Assembly (NCBI RefSeq): GCF_007565055.1
Contig: NC_044560.1
Coordinates: forward strand, 90,277,295-90,341,294
DNA length: 64,000 bases
Origin: Rhinopithecus roxellana
Taxonomy: Eukaryota > Chordata > Mammalia > Primates > Cercopithecidae
Direction of reading: 5' to 3'
Position 1 is the first letter of the stretch; each line of letters opens with the position of its first letter. The position numbers were made by a program, and so were the translations under genes. Positions 10,801-21,800 of this stretch are shown piece after piece. The notes under the pieces were generated by a model. It was not told the origin of the DNA. It ran no database searches and saw nothing but the letters and a program-made list of their open reading frames with translations.

Positions 10801-12521
10801 TCACTCAGGGAATTTAAATCTGATAAAAGAAGAGGTTACTAAATATGAGTCAGGAAATGTTCATTCCTTTTTTTTCTCTCTTCCCTATTTCTTATGCATT
10901 CCTTTTCCCAGTACAAGGCAAATTCTAGGAGGACCCTTCCTCTCCAAGGCTAAAAAGAGTCTTAAAGAGGGACAAACTGAGTACAATTGTCACAGGTTAT
11001 CGGGGTGACTGAGAGCTTAGTCTAGGCGGGATAAAGTCAGCTGTGAGAACCGTTATTAGTAAGCAGTAACAGGATTATTAGCAGTTTGTAGGTGGGAGGG
11101 ATACCCACTTGGGAGTGAAGTTGTCAAGCAACTGAGGCAGGTCATAGGGCTTGTTTAAACTGAATGGCCTTCTAGGCAAGCTTGCATTTACTTGTTTTCA
11201 TTTGTAGTCTTTTGGGCTAATCTCTGGAAACTTGCTTTCCTACGTGCTGCCCCTCCTCCCTCCCTGCCTTCAGGACAGGATTGAAAGCAGCATTAGCCTG
11301 AAGAAGTCGTTCTATTTAGGGAGCTAGAGCGGAGGGCCAGTGATTAGGCCCTTATCTGCAACGGGGCCTTTTTGAGTGTTGTGGGGCAGGGCTGCAGTGT
11401 CTGTTCTGACACCCACAGAGGCTGGACTTCTCTGTCCCCTGGTTGGGTCAGAACTGTGAAGAACCAATAGAAGGGCCAGGCCAGCTGAATGAAAAAGCCC
11501 TTCATTGTGTTTCTTCAACATTCCAGTGTCTGGTACAATTAGCCAAGACTCGGAAAACAAGTTGGACAAACAAGCAGGCAGCCTTCTACTGATGGATAAA
11601 AGGATTTCTGGCACAGCTGAGTTAAGTGCACTGACTGTAAAGACAGAGTAGGAGGCTCTGGGAAGAAGAAGGGGACTTTGGAATGCCATTCCTGGCTGTG
11701 ATGGGAAAGAATGGAGCAACAAGCAAACGGTATTTTTGAAGCTGATAAAATCTGCTGTGATAATCTACCTGGGAGGCTGGCTGAGGCGAGGCTGGCTGAG
11801 GTGGGGCTACTCTGTAAAGTACATGGAATCATTGGGGAGTGACTGTGACTCTTCCCTTTGGGCAGCTGTAAGTGTGGGGAAGGGAAACTCTCTTTGGAAT
11901 CTAGGGATCTGTTTGCAGTGGACAGTGAGTGTATGAGCTTGCTCCATTATAGTCTCTCCCATCATGAGACCTTCTCAGTTGGTTAACACTTTATGTGTAC
12001 TTCTGCCTGAGAAGAGGCACACCTGAGGAGCAAGTTGTTGGGCAATGGATGCACTGTTCCTGACTTGGCAGCAAACCACTTAGCTCACTAGCTCTCCTGC
12101 GACTACGATTCCCCAGATTACAAGCTTCTGCTCTGCAAATGGAGGGTAATTCAAAGACCAGTTTCTACCTACTCGGGCTTACTCACTTCATACCTTGACT
12201 GGACTTTTGCATATGGAGCTCTCCCTCTGTATGCTCTAATTGGTCTGGAAACACTGAGCCGGTGATACTTTTGAACAGCGTGCTATATGCCTGAGATATG
12301 GACCCAGTTTTTGGAAGTGCCCTAGGAGGAGCTTCCTCTCTGACCTCAAGGGAAGAAGGAGGTCAGTAGGAAGTGGTGGGTGGAGCCACTTCTCTGTTCT
12401 GCTGTCTCCTCTCTACACCTCGCAGCCCTTTTTCAGGAGCTGTGAAGGGTGCACAGGCCACTAGCTGGAGGTTCTTTGGTACCCCCTCCTTTTAGGTGGG
12501 GTCAGCAGGCACAGGGGCACC

Positions 12522-12588
12522 ATGTGGCCGAGTTACCAAGATGAGCACGAGTTCAACGCCCACCTGGTTTGTCGCATGTGCTGTATGG
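12522..12588 (+). CDS. MACF1: candidate alternative first exon B of MACF1: short cysteine-tailed N-terminus
   Basis: An ATG in good context (GGCACCATGT, A at -3) opens 22 codons plus a final G, ending at ATGG/GTTAGT. The phase is 1, so splicing to the CH1 exon at 29787 recreates GAT-GAA-CGG. The peptide starts MWPSYQDEHEFNAHL and ends CRMCCM, just before DERDRVQ. The cysteine cluster could be a lipidation or metal-binding site, but nothing else in the sequence shows this. The coding stretch keeps several CpG dinucleotides in a CpG-poor intron, which hints at constraint. An earlier GT (CTG/GTTTGT) would give phase 0 and break the frame. An in-frame TAG follows directly if the exon is not spliced. 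The exon lies in a 3.6-kb Alu-free island. I do not recall a published MACF1 isoform with this N-terminus. Confidence 0.42.
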
Positions 12589-12956
12589 GTTAGTATGTGA
12601 AGTTTTTTTTTTTTTCCTTGTCTGGGCCTGAGGATCCCAAATAGCCCTTGCTCTCATTGACTCATAGGAATGCATGGACTTTGAAGCCTTGTGGTGTTAA
12701 AACCTTTGGGCTTGTTAAAATGTGCAGTGGAATAGATTGGGGTGCCCTACTTCCCGGGGAACTTCTTAAGCTTGCAGTAACTGGCAGTTAAGAGCCCAAG
12801 CTTTGGGTATAGAACTTTTTTATAAAGACTGAATTCATACTTATGCTTCTGCCTGTATCAGGAAACCACTTTTAAGGTATGTTGCATAGTGCTGAAAGTC
12901 CAGAGTGTATTTTTAGCAGAAGTTGGTTGGTTACGGAGTCCACCTCTGAGCAGACT

Positions 12957-12998
12957 GGGGGGGGGGGGGCGGGGGGGATGGGTGGTAGGAGGGAGGAG
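12957..12998 (+). other. G-rich tract with quadruplex potential
   Basis: Thirteen consecutive G, one C and seven G are followed by further GGG and GG runs, satisfying the usual G-quadruplex pattern on the + strand. It lies about 370 bases after the donor of candidate exon B. A run this long is also prone to sequencing and assembly error. Confidence 0.6.
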
Positions 12999-13164
12999 TC
13001 ATGGCCTATGTTTCCTCTTTGGGGTTTAGTGCTAGTTCTTTTACACTTTACTCTGCCAGCTGTGACAGAGAGAGAAAAAGACTCAAAGATGATCTGGGGA
13101 CAAGGACCTAAAGTCATGTTAGCTGTGACTTAGATCTCTCTTGATAAGGCATCATTAAATAATG

Positions 13165-13250
13165 ATTGTTTAAGTAATGTCCTGTGGCCTTGAACAAGTG
13201 ACTTAAGCTTTTTGGCCATAAGTTTCCTTGGTTTCAAAATTATAGGGTAT
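13165..13250 (+). repeat. MIR fragment
   Basis: CCTTGAACAAGTGACTTAAGC followed by GTTTCCTTGG resembles the MIR core. Confidence 0.5.
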
Positions 13251-14039
13251 ACACATTGGCGCTAGACTGAGAGACATCAATTCTCTGTAAAATGAAAAAA
13301 AAAAAGATAAAGAAAATATAGTGTGTCTTTCATAAAGCTAAACTTAAAAGAATTGTTTTTTATTCTGAAATTGTCTTTCCTATTTTTTAATGTTAAAATA
13401 TCCTTTATTTTGTGAAAGAATTGTTATTATGTGGTAGTGTGTTTTTAAGATATTCCTACTTAGCAAAATGAAAAGTTGACAGCTGTTAGGCTTTCTGATT
13501 TATTGTGGAACATGTATTGGTCTATGAAATCTAAGTTTGGGAACCACTGGTTTGGTAATCTACTGTCTTTTGATTTTATATTTTGAGGCTCTAACAAGGA
13601 GCAAAATTGTGACCCAAACAGGCAGATTTTCATTAAAATTGAAGTAACTCGTTGTTTGATGAAGAGAAGACCTTAGAAAAATCTCAGAGAGGGAGAGCAG
13701 CAGAACTAGGGTTCTGATCAGTGTCCTGACTCCTAGGCTAGTGCTTCCAAGTAGGTGCTTTTTGAGGAAAAAAAGCTGACACAGCAATAATGCTTGGGGC
13801 ACAGGAGGGGCAGTTTTAGTGGTCTACTTTTTTATTTTTCCTGTATCGTTGAGATGTCTTCCCTGGGACCTAGAAGAAAGAATTGCCTGTATCTAAAAGT
13901 GCTTGGAGATAAACATACAGCAAAAGGGCCTTTCCTGTAACCAACAGAGAAGTATAGGAAAGTCCAAAACCTTTATTGAAAGTTTCAGGGCAAAAATATA
14001 ATATAGCCCCGTCTCCCACAATCCCGCATAATCCCCTAA

Positions 14040-14175
14040 AGGCACTGTAGCCTAATAGTTAAGAAAATGGGCTTGGCATCAACTGTCTACATGGGGTTCC
14101 TACTCCACCACTTAACAGCAAAACCAACTGGGAACATTGCTTAACCTTTCTCTAGCTCGTTTTCCTCATTTTTTA
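14040..14175 (+). repeat. MIR
   Basis: GCCTAATAGTTAAGAAAATGGGC and ACATTGCTTAACCTTTCT fit the MIR core. Confidence 0.65.
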
Positions 14176-14274
14176 TTTTTCTTTTTCTCGTATCACTATA
14201 AAATAAAATCACTTGTATAGGGAGAATGGATGAAGATTAGCAGTAGATTTTCATGTTATATACTTTTCACATTA

Positions 14275-14380
14275 TATTACTGCTATAACTACCAGCTAGC
14301 ATTTATTAACTTATGTGTGAGAAACTAGGCTAAGTTCTTTCATATCATATACTCCTCACAATCACTCCATGATTTAGGGT
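14275..14380 (-). repeat. MIR (antisense) fragment
   Basis: GCTAAGTTCTTTCATATCAT then ACTCCTCACAATCACTCC matches antisense MIR order. An Alu follows directly. Confidence 0.5.
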
Positions 14381-14384
14381 CTAT

Positions 14385-14632
14385 TTTGTTTTATTTTATT
14401 TTAGAGGTGGAGTCTTACTCTTGCTCAGGCTGGAGTGCAGCGGCATGATCTTGGCTCACTGCAACCTCCACCTCAGGGGCTCAAACGATTCTCCTGCCTC
14501 AACCTTCCAAGTAGCTGGAATTACAGGCATGCACCACCACGCCTGGCTAATTTTTGTATTTTTGGTAGAGATGGGGTTTCGCCATGTTGCCTAGGCTGGT
14601 CTTGAGCTCCTGACCTCAAGTGATCCATCTGT
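14385..14632 (-). mobile_element. truncated Alu (antisense)
   Basis: Stops after CAAGTGATCCATCTG instead of reaching GGCC. Confidence 0.9.
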
Positions 14633-14705
14633 AAAAAATAAAAATAAATAAAATTACTATTCAAACCTCATTGCTTAAAAAAGGGAATAAAACAGACTCT
14701 AAATC

Positions 14706-15012
14706 AGCCGGGTGTGGTGGCTCATGCTTATAATCCCAGCACTTTGGGAGGCTAAGGCAGGCGGAGCAGTTGAGGTCAAGAGTTCAAGACCAGCCTGAGC
14801 AACATGGTGAAACCCCATCTCTACCAAAAAATACAAGTTAGCAGGGTGTGGTGGCGTGCGCCTATAGTCCAAACTACTGGGGGTGGGGTTGGGGGGCGGC
14901 TGAGGTGGGAAGATTGCTTGAGCCTGGGAAGCAGAGGTTTCAGTGAGCCAAGATCCACTCCAGCCTGAGTGATAGAGCAAGACCCTGTCCCGCCCCCTCC
15001 CCCCCAAAAAAA
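14706..15012 (+). mobile_element. Alu (sense), first of a tandem pair
   Basis: Starts GCCGGGTGTGGTGGCTC; an unusual G-rich insertion occurs near 14880 and a C-rich tail start near 14990. Confidence 0.9.
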
Positions 15013-15014
15013 GA

Positions 15015-15312
15015 GGCTGGGCACAGTGGCTCGCACCTGTAATCCCAGCACTTTGGGAGGCCGAGGCGGGCAGATCATGAGGTTAGGAGATCGAGACCAT
15101 CCTAGCTAACACGGTGAAACCCTGTCTGTACTAAAAATACAAAAAATTATCTGGGCATGGTGGCGGGCGACTGTAGTCCCAGCTACTTGGGAGGCTGAGG
15201 CAGGAGAATGGCGTGAACCTGGGAGGTGGAGGTTGCAGTCAGCCGAGATCACACCAGTGTACTCCAGCCTGGGCAACAGAGTGAGACTCTGTCTCATAAA
15301 AAAAAAAAAAAA
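15015..15312 (+). mobile_element. Alu (sense), second of a tandem pair
   Basis: Starts GGCTGGGCACAGTGGCTC three bases after the first copy and ends in poly-A. Confidence 0.95.
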
Positions 15313-15499
15313 GCTTCCCACATGATTTTGAGATGGTTGGTTTACAGACTGATATTTAGGAACTATTGGCCTAACTCCTCATTTTATTTGCAGAGTTGGA
15401 AATATAAATAAATTTTTAAAAACAACAAAGGACAAACTCCCAATTTTATAGGTGAAACTCAGGCTCAAAGAAAGGAAATGAATGCCATGTAAAGATATG

Positions 15500-15650
15500 A
15501 ACCATAGACTAGACAGCAGGAAATCCAAGTTATAGACCTAGTTCTGCCCCTGTGTGACCTTGTCTAAATTATTTAATTCTCTCTGGGCCTTGGTTTCTTC
15601 ATCTTTAAGATGATTTTTGAGGACTCTTAAAACTCTCTCTTTGTATTTAT
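15500..15650 (+). repeat. MIR
   Basis: CTGTGTGACCTTGTCTAAAT and TTGGTTTCTTCATCTTTAAG follow the MIR core. Confidence 0.7.
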
Positions 15651-15890
15651 GAAATAGTTAGTTTTTCTGACTTTGATATTCCCGTTAATTTTCTAAGAAC
15701 TATTGAGCCTTTCTTCCTCTTGTGTTCTTATATGTCTCTCCCTCTCACTGTGGCTCTCTTTTTTTGCTACCATGCTTACTCCTGGATTTCTTTATCTCAC
15801 ACTTCTGTCTTTTATTCTCTGATTCTCAGTAGTCCAAAGAACTACCGTTATAATAAAGATTAGGTTTTCCTAAGAAATAAGGTAAATTTT

Positions 15891-16195
15891 CTTTCTTTTT
15901 TTTTTTTTTTTAGACGGAGTCCTGCTTTGCTTTGTCGCCCAGGCTGGTGTGCAATGGGGTGATCTCGGCTCACTGCAACCTCCGCCTCCCGGGTTCAAGT
16001 GTTTCTCTTGTCTCAGCCTCCCAAGTAGCTGGGATTACAGGCACGTGCCACCACACCTGGCTGATGTTTGTACTTTTAGTGGAGATGGGGTTTCACCATG
16101 TCGGCCAGGCTGGTCTCGGACTCTTTACCTCAAGTGATCCACCCATCTCAGCCTCCCAAAGTGCTGGGATTACAGGCATGAGCCATCACACCGGC
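15891..16195 (-). mobile_element. Alu (antisense)
   Basis: Full length from poly-T to ATCACACCGGC. Confidence 0.95.
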
Positions 16196-16404
16196 AGAAA
16201 TAGGGCAGAATTTTAATTTTGCATTGAAGCTTCTACAGTTGTCGCTTCCTTGAAGCCCCAAATCTCAATCCTCTTTGGTACTTTCTCGGTCTGCACCAAT
16301 CATTGGTGATAAATGCCTTTCATGAATCCCTATTATAGTTAGTACTTCTCCTTTTACCTTGATTATATAGGACAGTATTGTATTGTCTTCTAATAAATTT
16401 ATGG

Positions 16405-16620
16405 AGGTTAAAAGTCTACTATCTGACAGACTTGGATTTGAATCTCGATTCTACTATATACCGTGTGACTTTGGGGAAATTACTAACAAGTCTTTCTGAG
16501 CATGAATTTGCTGAACCATGAATAAGCATACTTGATAGAGTTGTGAGGATTGTCAAATACTACATGAGATAGGCCTCGCACAGCACCTGACACATAATAA
16601 ACACAATAAATATCAAGCTC
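16405..16620 (+). repeat. MIR
   Basis: GACTTGGATTTGAATCTCG, CCGTGTGACTTTGGG and TTGTGAGGATTGTCAAAT then CAGCACCTGACACATAAT give the near-complete MIR order. Confidence 0.8.
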
Positions 16621-16875
16621 CACCTTATCTCCCAAAGTAGACTTGTAGCCTTCTCAGGATAGCAATCATTTATAATGTTGGTGCCATTATACATTATTGC
16701 TAACACATTTTAATTGCTTGACCTCCAATTTAGCCTGTTTCCTTTACGCTTACATTGGGAACATTAAGTGGTACAAAATCCCCTGGATCCAGATGTGGCA
16801 AGGAGAATTTAGGAAAGCTGAATCTGTAGAGGGAATATCTGAGTGGGAATACCTGCTCCTTGCTGAAGAGCAGTC

Positions 16876-17164
16876 TTTTTTAGAGATGGAATCTCACTCT
16901 GTCGCCCAGGCTGGATTGCAATAGTGCCATCTCAGCTCACTGCAACCTTTGCCGCCCGGGTCCAAGCAGTTCTCCTGCCTCAGCCTCCCGAGTAGCTGGG
17001 ATTACAGGCTTGTACCACCACTCCCGGCTAATTTTTGTATTTTTAGTAGAGACGGGGTTTCGCCATGTTGGCCAGGCTGGTCTCGAACTCCCGACCTCAG
17101 GTGATCTGCCTACCTCAGCCTCCCAAAGTGCTGGGATTACAGGCGTAAGCCACAGTGCCTGACC
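16876..17164 (-). mobile_element. Alu (antisense)
   Basis: From TTTTTTAGAGATGG to GTGCCTGACC. Confidence 0.95.
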
Positions 17165-17289
17165 TGAAAATACCATCTTAATGTGTCCTGTAGCTGTAAC
17201 CTTGACACCTAGAGGACTCTCATTATATATTTGTTAAATCAATATTTTTCAATACCTATCATTGTCCTAAATGTTGGATATTTAATGAA

Positions 17290-17598
17290 AAAAAAAAATT
17301 TTTTTTTTTTTTTTTTGAGACGGAGTCTCGCTCTGTCACCTGGGCTGGAGTGTAGTGGCCGGATCTCAGCTCACTGCAAGCTCTGCCTCCCGGGTTTACG
17401 CCATTCTCCTGCCTCAGCCTCCCAGTAGCTGAGACTACAGGCGTCCGCCACCTCGCCCAGCTAGTTTTTTTGTAATTTTTAGTAGAGACGGGGTTTCACC
17501 GTGTTAGCCAGGATGGTCTCGATCTCCTGACCTCGTGATCCGCCCGTCTCGGCCTCCCAAAGTGCTGGGATTACAGGCTTGAGCCAACGCGCCCGGCC
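17290..17598 (-). mobile_element. young AluY (antisense), first of three in tandem
   Basis: Carries the monkey AluY variants and abuts the poly-T of the next Alu. Confidence 0.95.
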
Positions 17599-17601
17599 AA
17601 A

Positions 17602-17892
17602 AATATTTTTTTTGAGATGGAGTCTTACTCTATTGCTCAGGCTGGAGAGCAGTGGCACAATCTCAGCTCGCAATCTCCGCCTCCCAGGTTCAAGCGATTT
17701 TCCTACCTCAGCCTCCTGAATAGCTGGGATTACAGGAGTGTACCACCATGCCTGGCTAATTTTTGTACTTTTAGTAGAGATGGGATTTCACCATATTGGC
17801 CAAGCTGGTCTTGAACTCCTGACCTCAAGTGATCTGCCAGCCTCAGCCTCCCAAAATGCCGGGATTACAGGTGTGAGCCACTGTGTCTGGCC
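17602..17892 (-). mobile_element. Alu (antisense), second of three in tandem
   Basis: Ends CTGTGTCTGGCC and is followed by TTTAATGAA at 17893. Confidence 0.95.
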
Positions 17893-17901
17893 TTTAATGA
17901 A

Positions 17902-18184
17902 TATTTTTTTTAAAGTCAGAGTCTCACTCTGCCACCCAGGCTGGAGTGCAGTGGCGCAGTCTCAGCTCATGGCAGCCTCTGCCTCTCCTGCGTCAGCCTC
18001 CCGAGTAGCTGGGATTACATGCGTGCACCACCACACCTGGCTAATTTTTGTCTTTTTTTGGGGTAGAGTCGAGGTTCCCCATATTGGTCAGGCTGGTCTT
18101 GAACTCCTGACCTCAAGTGATTCACCTACCTCGACTTCCCAAAGTTCTGGGATTACAGGTGTGAGCCACTGCCCCTGGCTGGCC
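17902..18184 (-). mobile_element. Alu (antisense), third of three in tandem
   Basis: Followed by TTTAATGAA at 18185. The same nonamer precedes the cluster at 17281. Confidence 0.9.
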
Positions 18185-18549
18185 TTTAATGAAGTTTAAA
18201 GCATGGATCTTGACTTGAAAGAGCTCAATTCAGATACAGAAATGGACTTAAATACAGAGCTCTCTAATGATAGGTTTTATGTGCTTAGTGCTAAGTAAAT
18301 TGAAGAAACTTTTAAGTGCCATAGGTATCCAAAGGTGGCTGACATGTCCGGAAAGGTGTTAACAGAAGCAAGACTTCAGCTGGACTTTGAAAGAAGGCTC
18401 TAAGTTAGATAAGCCCCAAGAGAAGAGGGTAGATATTCCAGTTGGGGGAAAGGTTGCTCCTAGTAGAGTAGGACAGATGTGAAGGATACCTTTGGAAACA
18501 GTAAGAAGATCGGAATGGTTGCCGTTGAGTCATACAGGGGAGAGTGAAA

Positions 18550-18625
18550 GAGTAGATTGTAAATTTCTTCAGGTCAGAGACCAGGTCTTTATCTCCTCTA
18601 ACCACCTAAAACATAGTGAATAAAA
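18550..18625 (+). repeat. L2 LINE 3' end fragment
   Basis: AGATTGTAAATTTCTTCAGG and GACCAGGTCTTTAT match the L2 terminus. Confidence 0.5.
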
Positions 18626-19008
18626 ACTGCAATTGAATTTTATAGGGTTGTAGAGGGCTTTGAATTCTAAAACGAAAGGGATCAAATCTGTAAAGTATTT
18701 TGAATAGAGAGAGAGGTGATGTGGGCTAAGTTGTGATTAGGAAGATTTGTCCGAATAAGCTATCTGCTCTCTATTTGCCACAGCTATCAGTTGTTAACTC
18801 CAATTCCTTATCTTCAGTTCTGACTGCTCTTCTGAACTCTAGACCAAAGATTCCAACTGTCCGTGAGAAGATCCTCCTAACACCTCACTCTTTGTCTTCT
18901 GCTTTACCCAATGTACCCTCACCAAATCGTTAACCTCTTTCTGTTTTCATTATCTTGAAGTTCTACTCTTCTCCCAGTTGCTCTGGCCGGAAGCATGAGA
19001 ATTGTCTT

Positions 19009-19359
19009 GAACTCTGCCATTCTTTCTTTTTTTTTTTTTTTTTTTGAGACGGAGTCTAAGTCTGTCTCCCAGGCTCTCACTCCCATGCTGGAGTGCAGTG
19101 GCCGGATCTCAGCTCACTGCAAGCTCCGCCTCCCAGGTTCACGCCATTCTCCTGCCTCAGCCTCTTGGGTAGCAGGGACTACAGGCGCCCACCACCTCGC
19201 CCAGCTAGTTTTTTGTATTTTTTTAGTAGAGACGGGGTTTCACCGTGTTCGCCAGGATGGTCCCGATCTCCTGACCTCGTGATCCGCCCGTCTCGGCCTC
19301 CCAAAGTGCTGGGATTACAGGCTTGAGCCACCGCGCCAGCCCGAACTCTGCCATTCTTT
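19009..19359 (-). mobile_element. young AluY (antisense) with 17-bp target-site duplications
   Basis: The body is 19026-19342. GAACTCTGCCATTCTTT occurs at 19009-19025 and 19343-19359. There is a small duplication of the start (CAGGCTCTCACTCCCATGCTGG). Confidence 0.95.
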
Positions 19360-19376
19360 ACCCACCACCATCTAAC

Positions 19377-19640
19377 GGGCGGATCACAAGGTCAGGAGAT
19401 CGAGACCATCCTGGCTAATACGGTGAAACCCCGTCTCTACTAAAGAATACAAAAAACTAGCCGGGCGACGAGGCGGGCGCCTGTAGTCCCAGCTACTTGG
19501 GAGGCGGAGGCAGGAGAACGGCGTGAACCTGGGAGGCGGAGCTTGCAGTGAGCTGAGATCCGGCCACCGCACTCCAGCCTGGGCGACAGAGCCAGACTCC
19601 GTCTCAAAAATAAATAAATAAATAAAATAAAATAAAATAG
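19377..19640 (+). mobile_element. 5'-truncated Alu (sense)
   Basis: Begins at CGGGCGGATCACAAGG and ends in an AATA-rich tail. It forms an inverted pair with the preceding AluY, about 35 bases away. Confidence 0.9.
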
Positions 19641-19699
19641 CTGAAGGCTATTGTTTCTACCTCTACATTGCATGACGATGTACCTGCCCTCTTCTTTAC

Positions 19700-19910
19700 T
19701 TTCCTGCTGCCTCTGCCCTAATTCATGCTATTTCAAGATGTTTTTCCTGGTCTGTCATTGGAGCCTTCTAACTGGTTCTTCTGCCTCTTAATGTCTTTCT
19801 GATGCAATGTGGCCTTCAGTACAAAGCCAGATTAGTCTTCCCAAAACATACTCTAGGTCAGAAAATTTCAGTGGTTCTGCTTTGTCTACTTAATTAAGTA
19901 CCTACTCCTT
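19700..19910 (+). repeat. L2 LINE, first of three segments
   Basis: GAGCCTTCTAACTGGTTCTTCTGCC and GTGGTTCTGC with TAAGTACCTACTCCTTACTC follow L2; Alus split the copy. Confidence 0.7.
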
Positions 19911-20210
19911 ACTCTAGCTTTCTTTTTTTTTTTTTTTTTTTTTTTTTTTGAGACGGAGTCTCGCGTCTCGCTCTGCCGCCCAGGCTGGAGTGCTGTGGCC
20001 GGATCTCAGCTCACTGCAAGCTCCGCCTCCCGGGTTTACGCCATTCTCCTGCCTCGGCCTCCCGAGTAGCTGGGACTACAGGCGCCCGCCACCTCGCCCG
20101 GCTAAATTTTTGTATTTTTTTTAGTAGAGACGGGGTTTCACCGTGTTAGCCAGGATGGTCTCGATCTCCTGACCTCGTGATCCGCCCGTCTCGGCCTACT
20201 CTAGCTTTCT
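19911..20210 (-). mobile_element. 5'-truncated AluY (antisense) with 13-bp target-site duplications
   Basis: The body is 19924-20197. It stops at CCGTCTCGGCCT. ACTCTAGCTTTCT lies at 19911-19923 and 20198-20210. Confidence 0.95.
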
Positions 20211-20365
20211 GGGTCCTTTGTGATGTCAGCTAGCTGTTCTGTTAGCCTGGTTGCTCATCACACTGCTAACTGCATGTGATGCATGCAATAGCCATACGTT
20301 CCCTAAAACATATCCTGTATACTTACATGTCTCCAAATCACTACTTGTGCTTTGTAAATTTAAAA
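20211..20365 (+). repeat. L2 LINE, second segment
   Basis: The L2 resumes after the AluY target site (GGGTCCTTTGTGATGTCAGC) and is cut again by an Alu. Confidence 0.5.
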
Positions 20366-20367
20366 AA

Positions 20368-20665
20368 AAAAATTTTTTTTTTTTTTGAGACAGGGTCTTG
20401 TTGTCACCCAGGCTGGAAGGCCGTGACACAATCTTGGCTCACTGCAACCTCTGCCTCCTGGGCTCAAGTGACCCTCACACCTCAGCCACCCAAGCAGCTG
20501 GGACTACAGGCTCAAGCCACCATGCCTGGCTTATTTTTGTACTTTTTGTGGAGGCAGTTTTGTCATGTTGCCCAGGGTGGTCTTGAACTCCTGAGCTCAA
20601 GTGATCCACACACCTCGATCTCCGAAAGTACAGGGATTATAGGCATGAACCACCATGCCCAGCCT
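20368..20665 (-). mobile_element. Alu (antisense)
   Basis: Older copy ending CATGCCCAGCC. Confidence 0.9.
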
Positions 20666-20679
20666 ACTTGTGGTTTTTT

Positions 20680-20960
20680 TTAGTTTGGAATCCTTTGACC
20701 CCTTTTTGGGCTGCCAGAATTCTACTCACTATCCAAGGTTTAGTTCAGACACCGTTCACTCGTAGCCTTTTGTCTAAGATCAGGTGGAGTTCTACCACGC
20801 CTTCCATGAACACCTCCTACCTCTCTGTGAGGATTAATCAACTCTATGCTTGTGCTACAGTGTCATTTTGTGCAGCTTGTATCTGGTGTGTTATTTACTT
20901 GGTGTTACTGTTAATTATTTACATGTTGTTCTCCATCACTAGATTGTAAACTTTATGAGG
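20680..20960 (+). repeat. L2 LINE, third segment
   Basis: AAGGTTTAGTTCAGACACC, CCTTCCATGAACACC and CACTAGATTGTAAACTTTATGAGG give L2 order. Confidence 0.7.
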
Positions 20961-21239
20961 TCACAAAACAGACCTGTTCCAACTTTACTTCCCTTCTGTG
21001 TCAGCTGTGGTATATCGTTTTTAGATTTCCAGGTGGTTGGTGTTTCTGGGCTTCTTGAAGCTCTTGTCATTTTTCTGTGGCCTTTGGAAACAGTAGAGGC
21101 TCTTCTTTCACTTGTTTTTTGAATGATTCATAATGTACTGGGACTACATGGATAGGCTATGTTGGATCAGAATGTAGAACTTTGCACCTCAAATGCAGGC
21201 TTTCATTTGACGTCAGGCCTACTCTCAAATTGCTCTTAG

Positions 21240-21570
21240 TAGAGTAGGACAGATAAACAAATAAACAGTGATACTCTGCAATAAGCACACAAACTAGTGT
21301 GTGTAAGAGATGGGAAAAGCTCCTGGAGGAGGGGATAGTTGAGTTAAATGCTGAAGAATGAGTAGTCAGAGAAGGGGAGAGCTATATTCACAGTGTATGT
21401 GCAAAGGCATGGAACTGAGAGAAAACCTGCCCCATTTGCAGGAATTTTTTTAAACAAGGCTGGAAGTTTTTATGGAAAGGTAGAGGGATGAGTGGTAGGT
21501 AGACATTCCATCATAATGGGTCTTAGCTCCCAAGCTAAAAAGTTTGAATGTTATCCTGAATGGAGGCATC
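21240..21570. repeat. probable old interspersed repeat, family not named
   Basis: TCCTGGAGGAGGGGATAG, GAGTTAAATGCTGAAGAATGA and GTGCAAAGGCATGGAACTG are a familiar mammalian repeat pattern. A similar stretch lies at 18230-18500. Confidence 0.45.
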
Positions 21571-21758
21571 AAGCTTTGGAATTGGGTAGAGCTGGGTTCA
21601 AGTTTGACTTCATGACTTACCTTGTGATCTTGGGCACGCTGCTTCATCTGTCTGGACTTTATTTTTCCAGTAAAATAATACCTAACTTACAGAGTTGTTG
21701 AGCATTAGAAAGAATAGATATAAGGTGCTTAGCACATAAGTTGGTGCTCAATAAATGC

Positions 21759-21766
<8 letters not shown>
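21570..21766 (+). repeat. MIR
   Basis: CTTGTGATCTTGGGCACGCTGC to GTGCTTAGCACATAAGTTGG and CTCAATAAATG gives the MIR 3' half. Confidence 0.8.

Positions 21767-21800
<34 letters not shown>

Larger units (their letters stand above)
10805..14384. other. Alu-free island around first-exon candidate B
   Basis: This 3.6-kb block holds candidate exon B at 12522, a G-run at 12957 and MIR fragments near 13165 and 14045. The stretch 10805-12350 is unassigned; a 132-codon antisense open frame at 11324-11722 has no recognisable domain. Confidence 0.5.

Noticed and set aside
11324..11722. 132-codon minus-strand open frame in an Alu-free island
   Set aside because: No recognisable domain, low-complexity Ser/Leu/Pro composition and no promoter or splice signals; chance is likely.
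11736..11924. 63-codon open frame ending at a strong ACA/GTGAGT donor
   Set aside because: The donor leaves phase 0, which cannot join the phase-1 entry of the exon at 29787.
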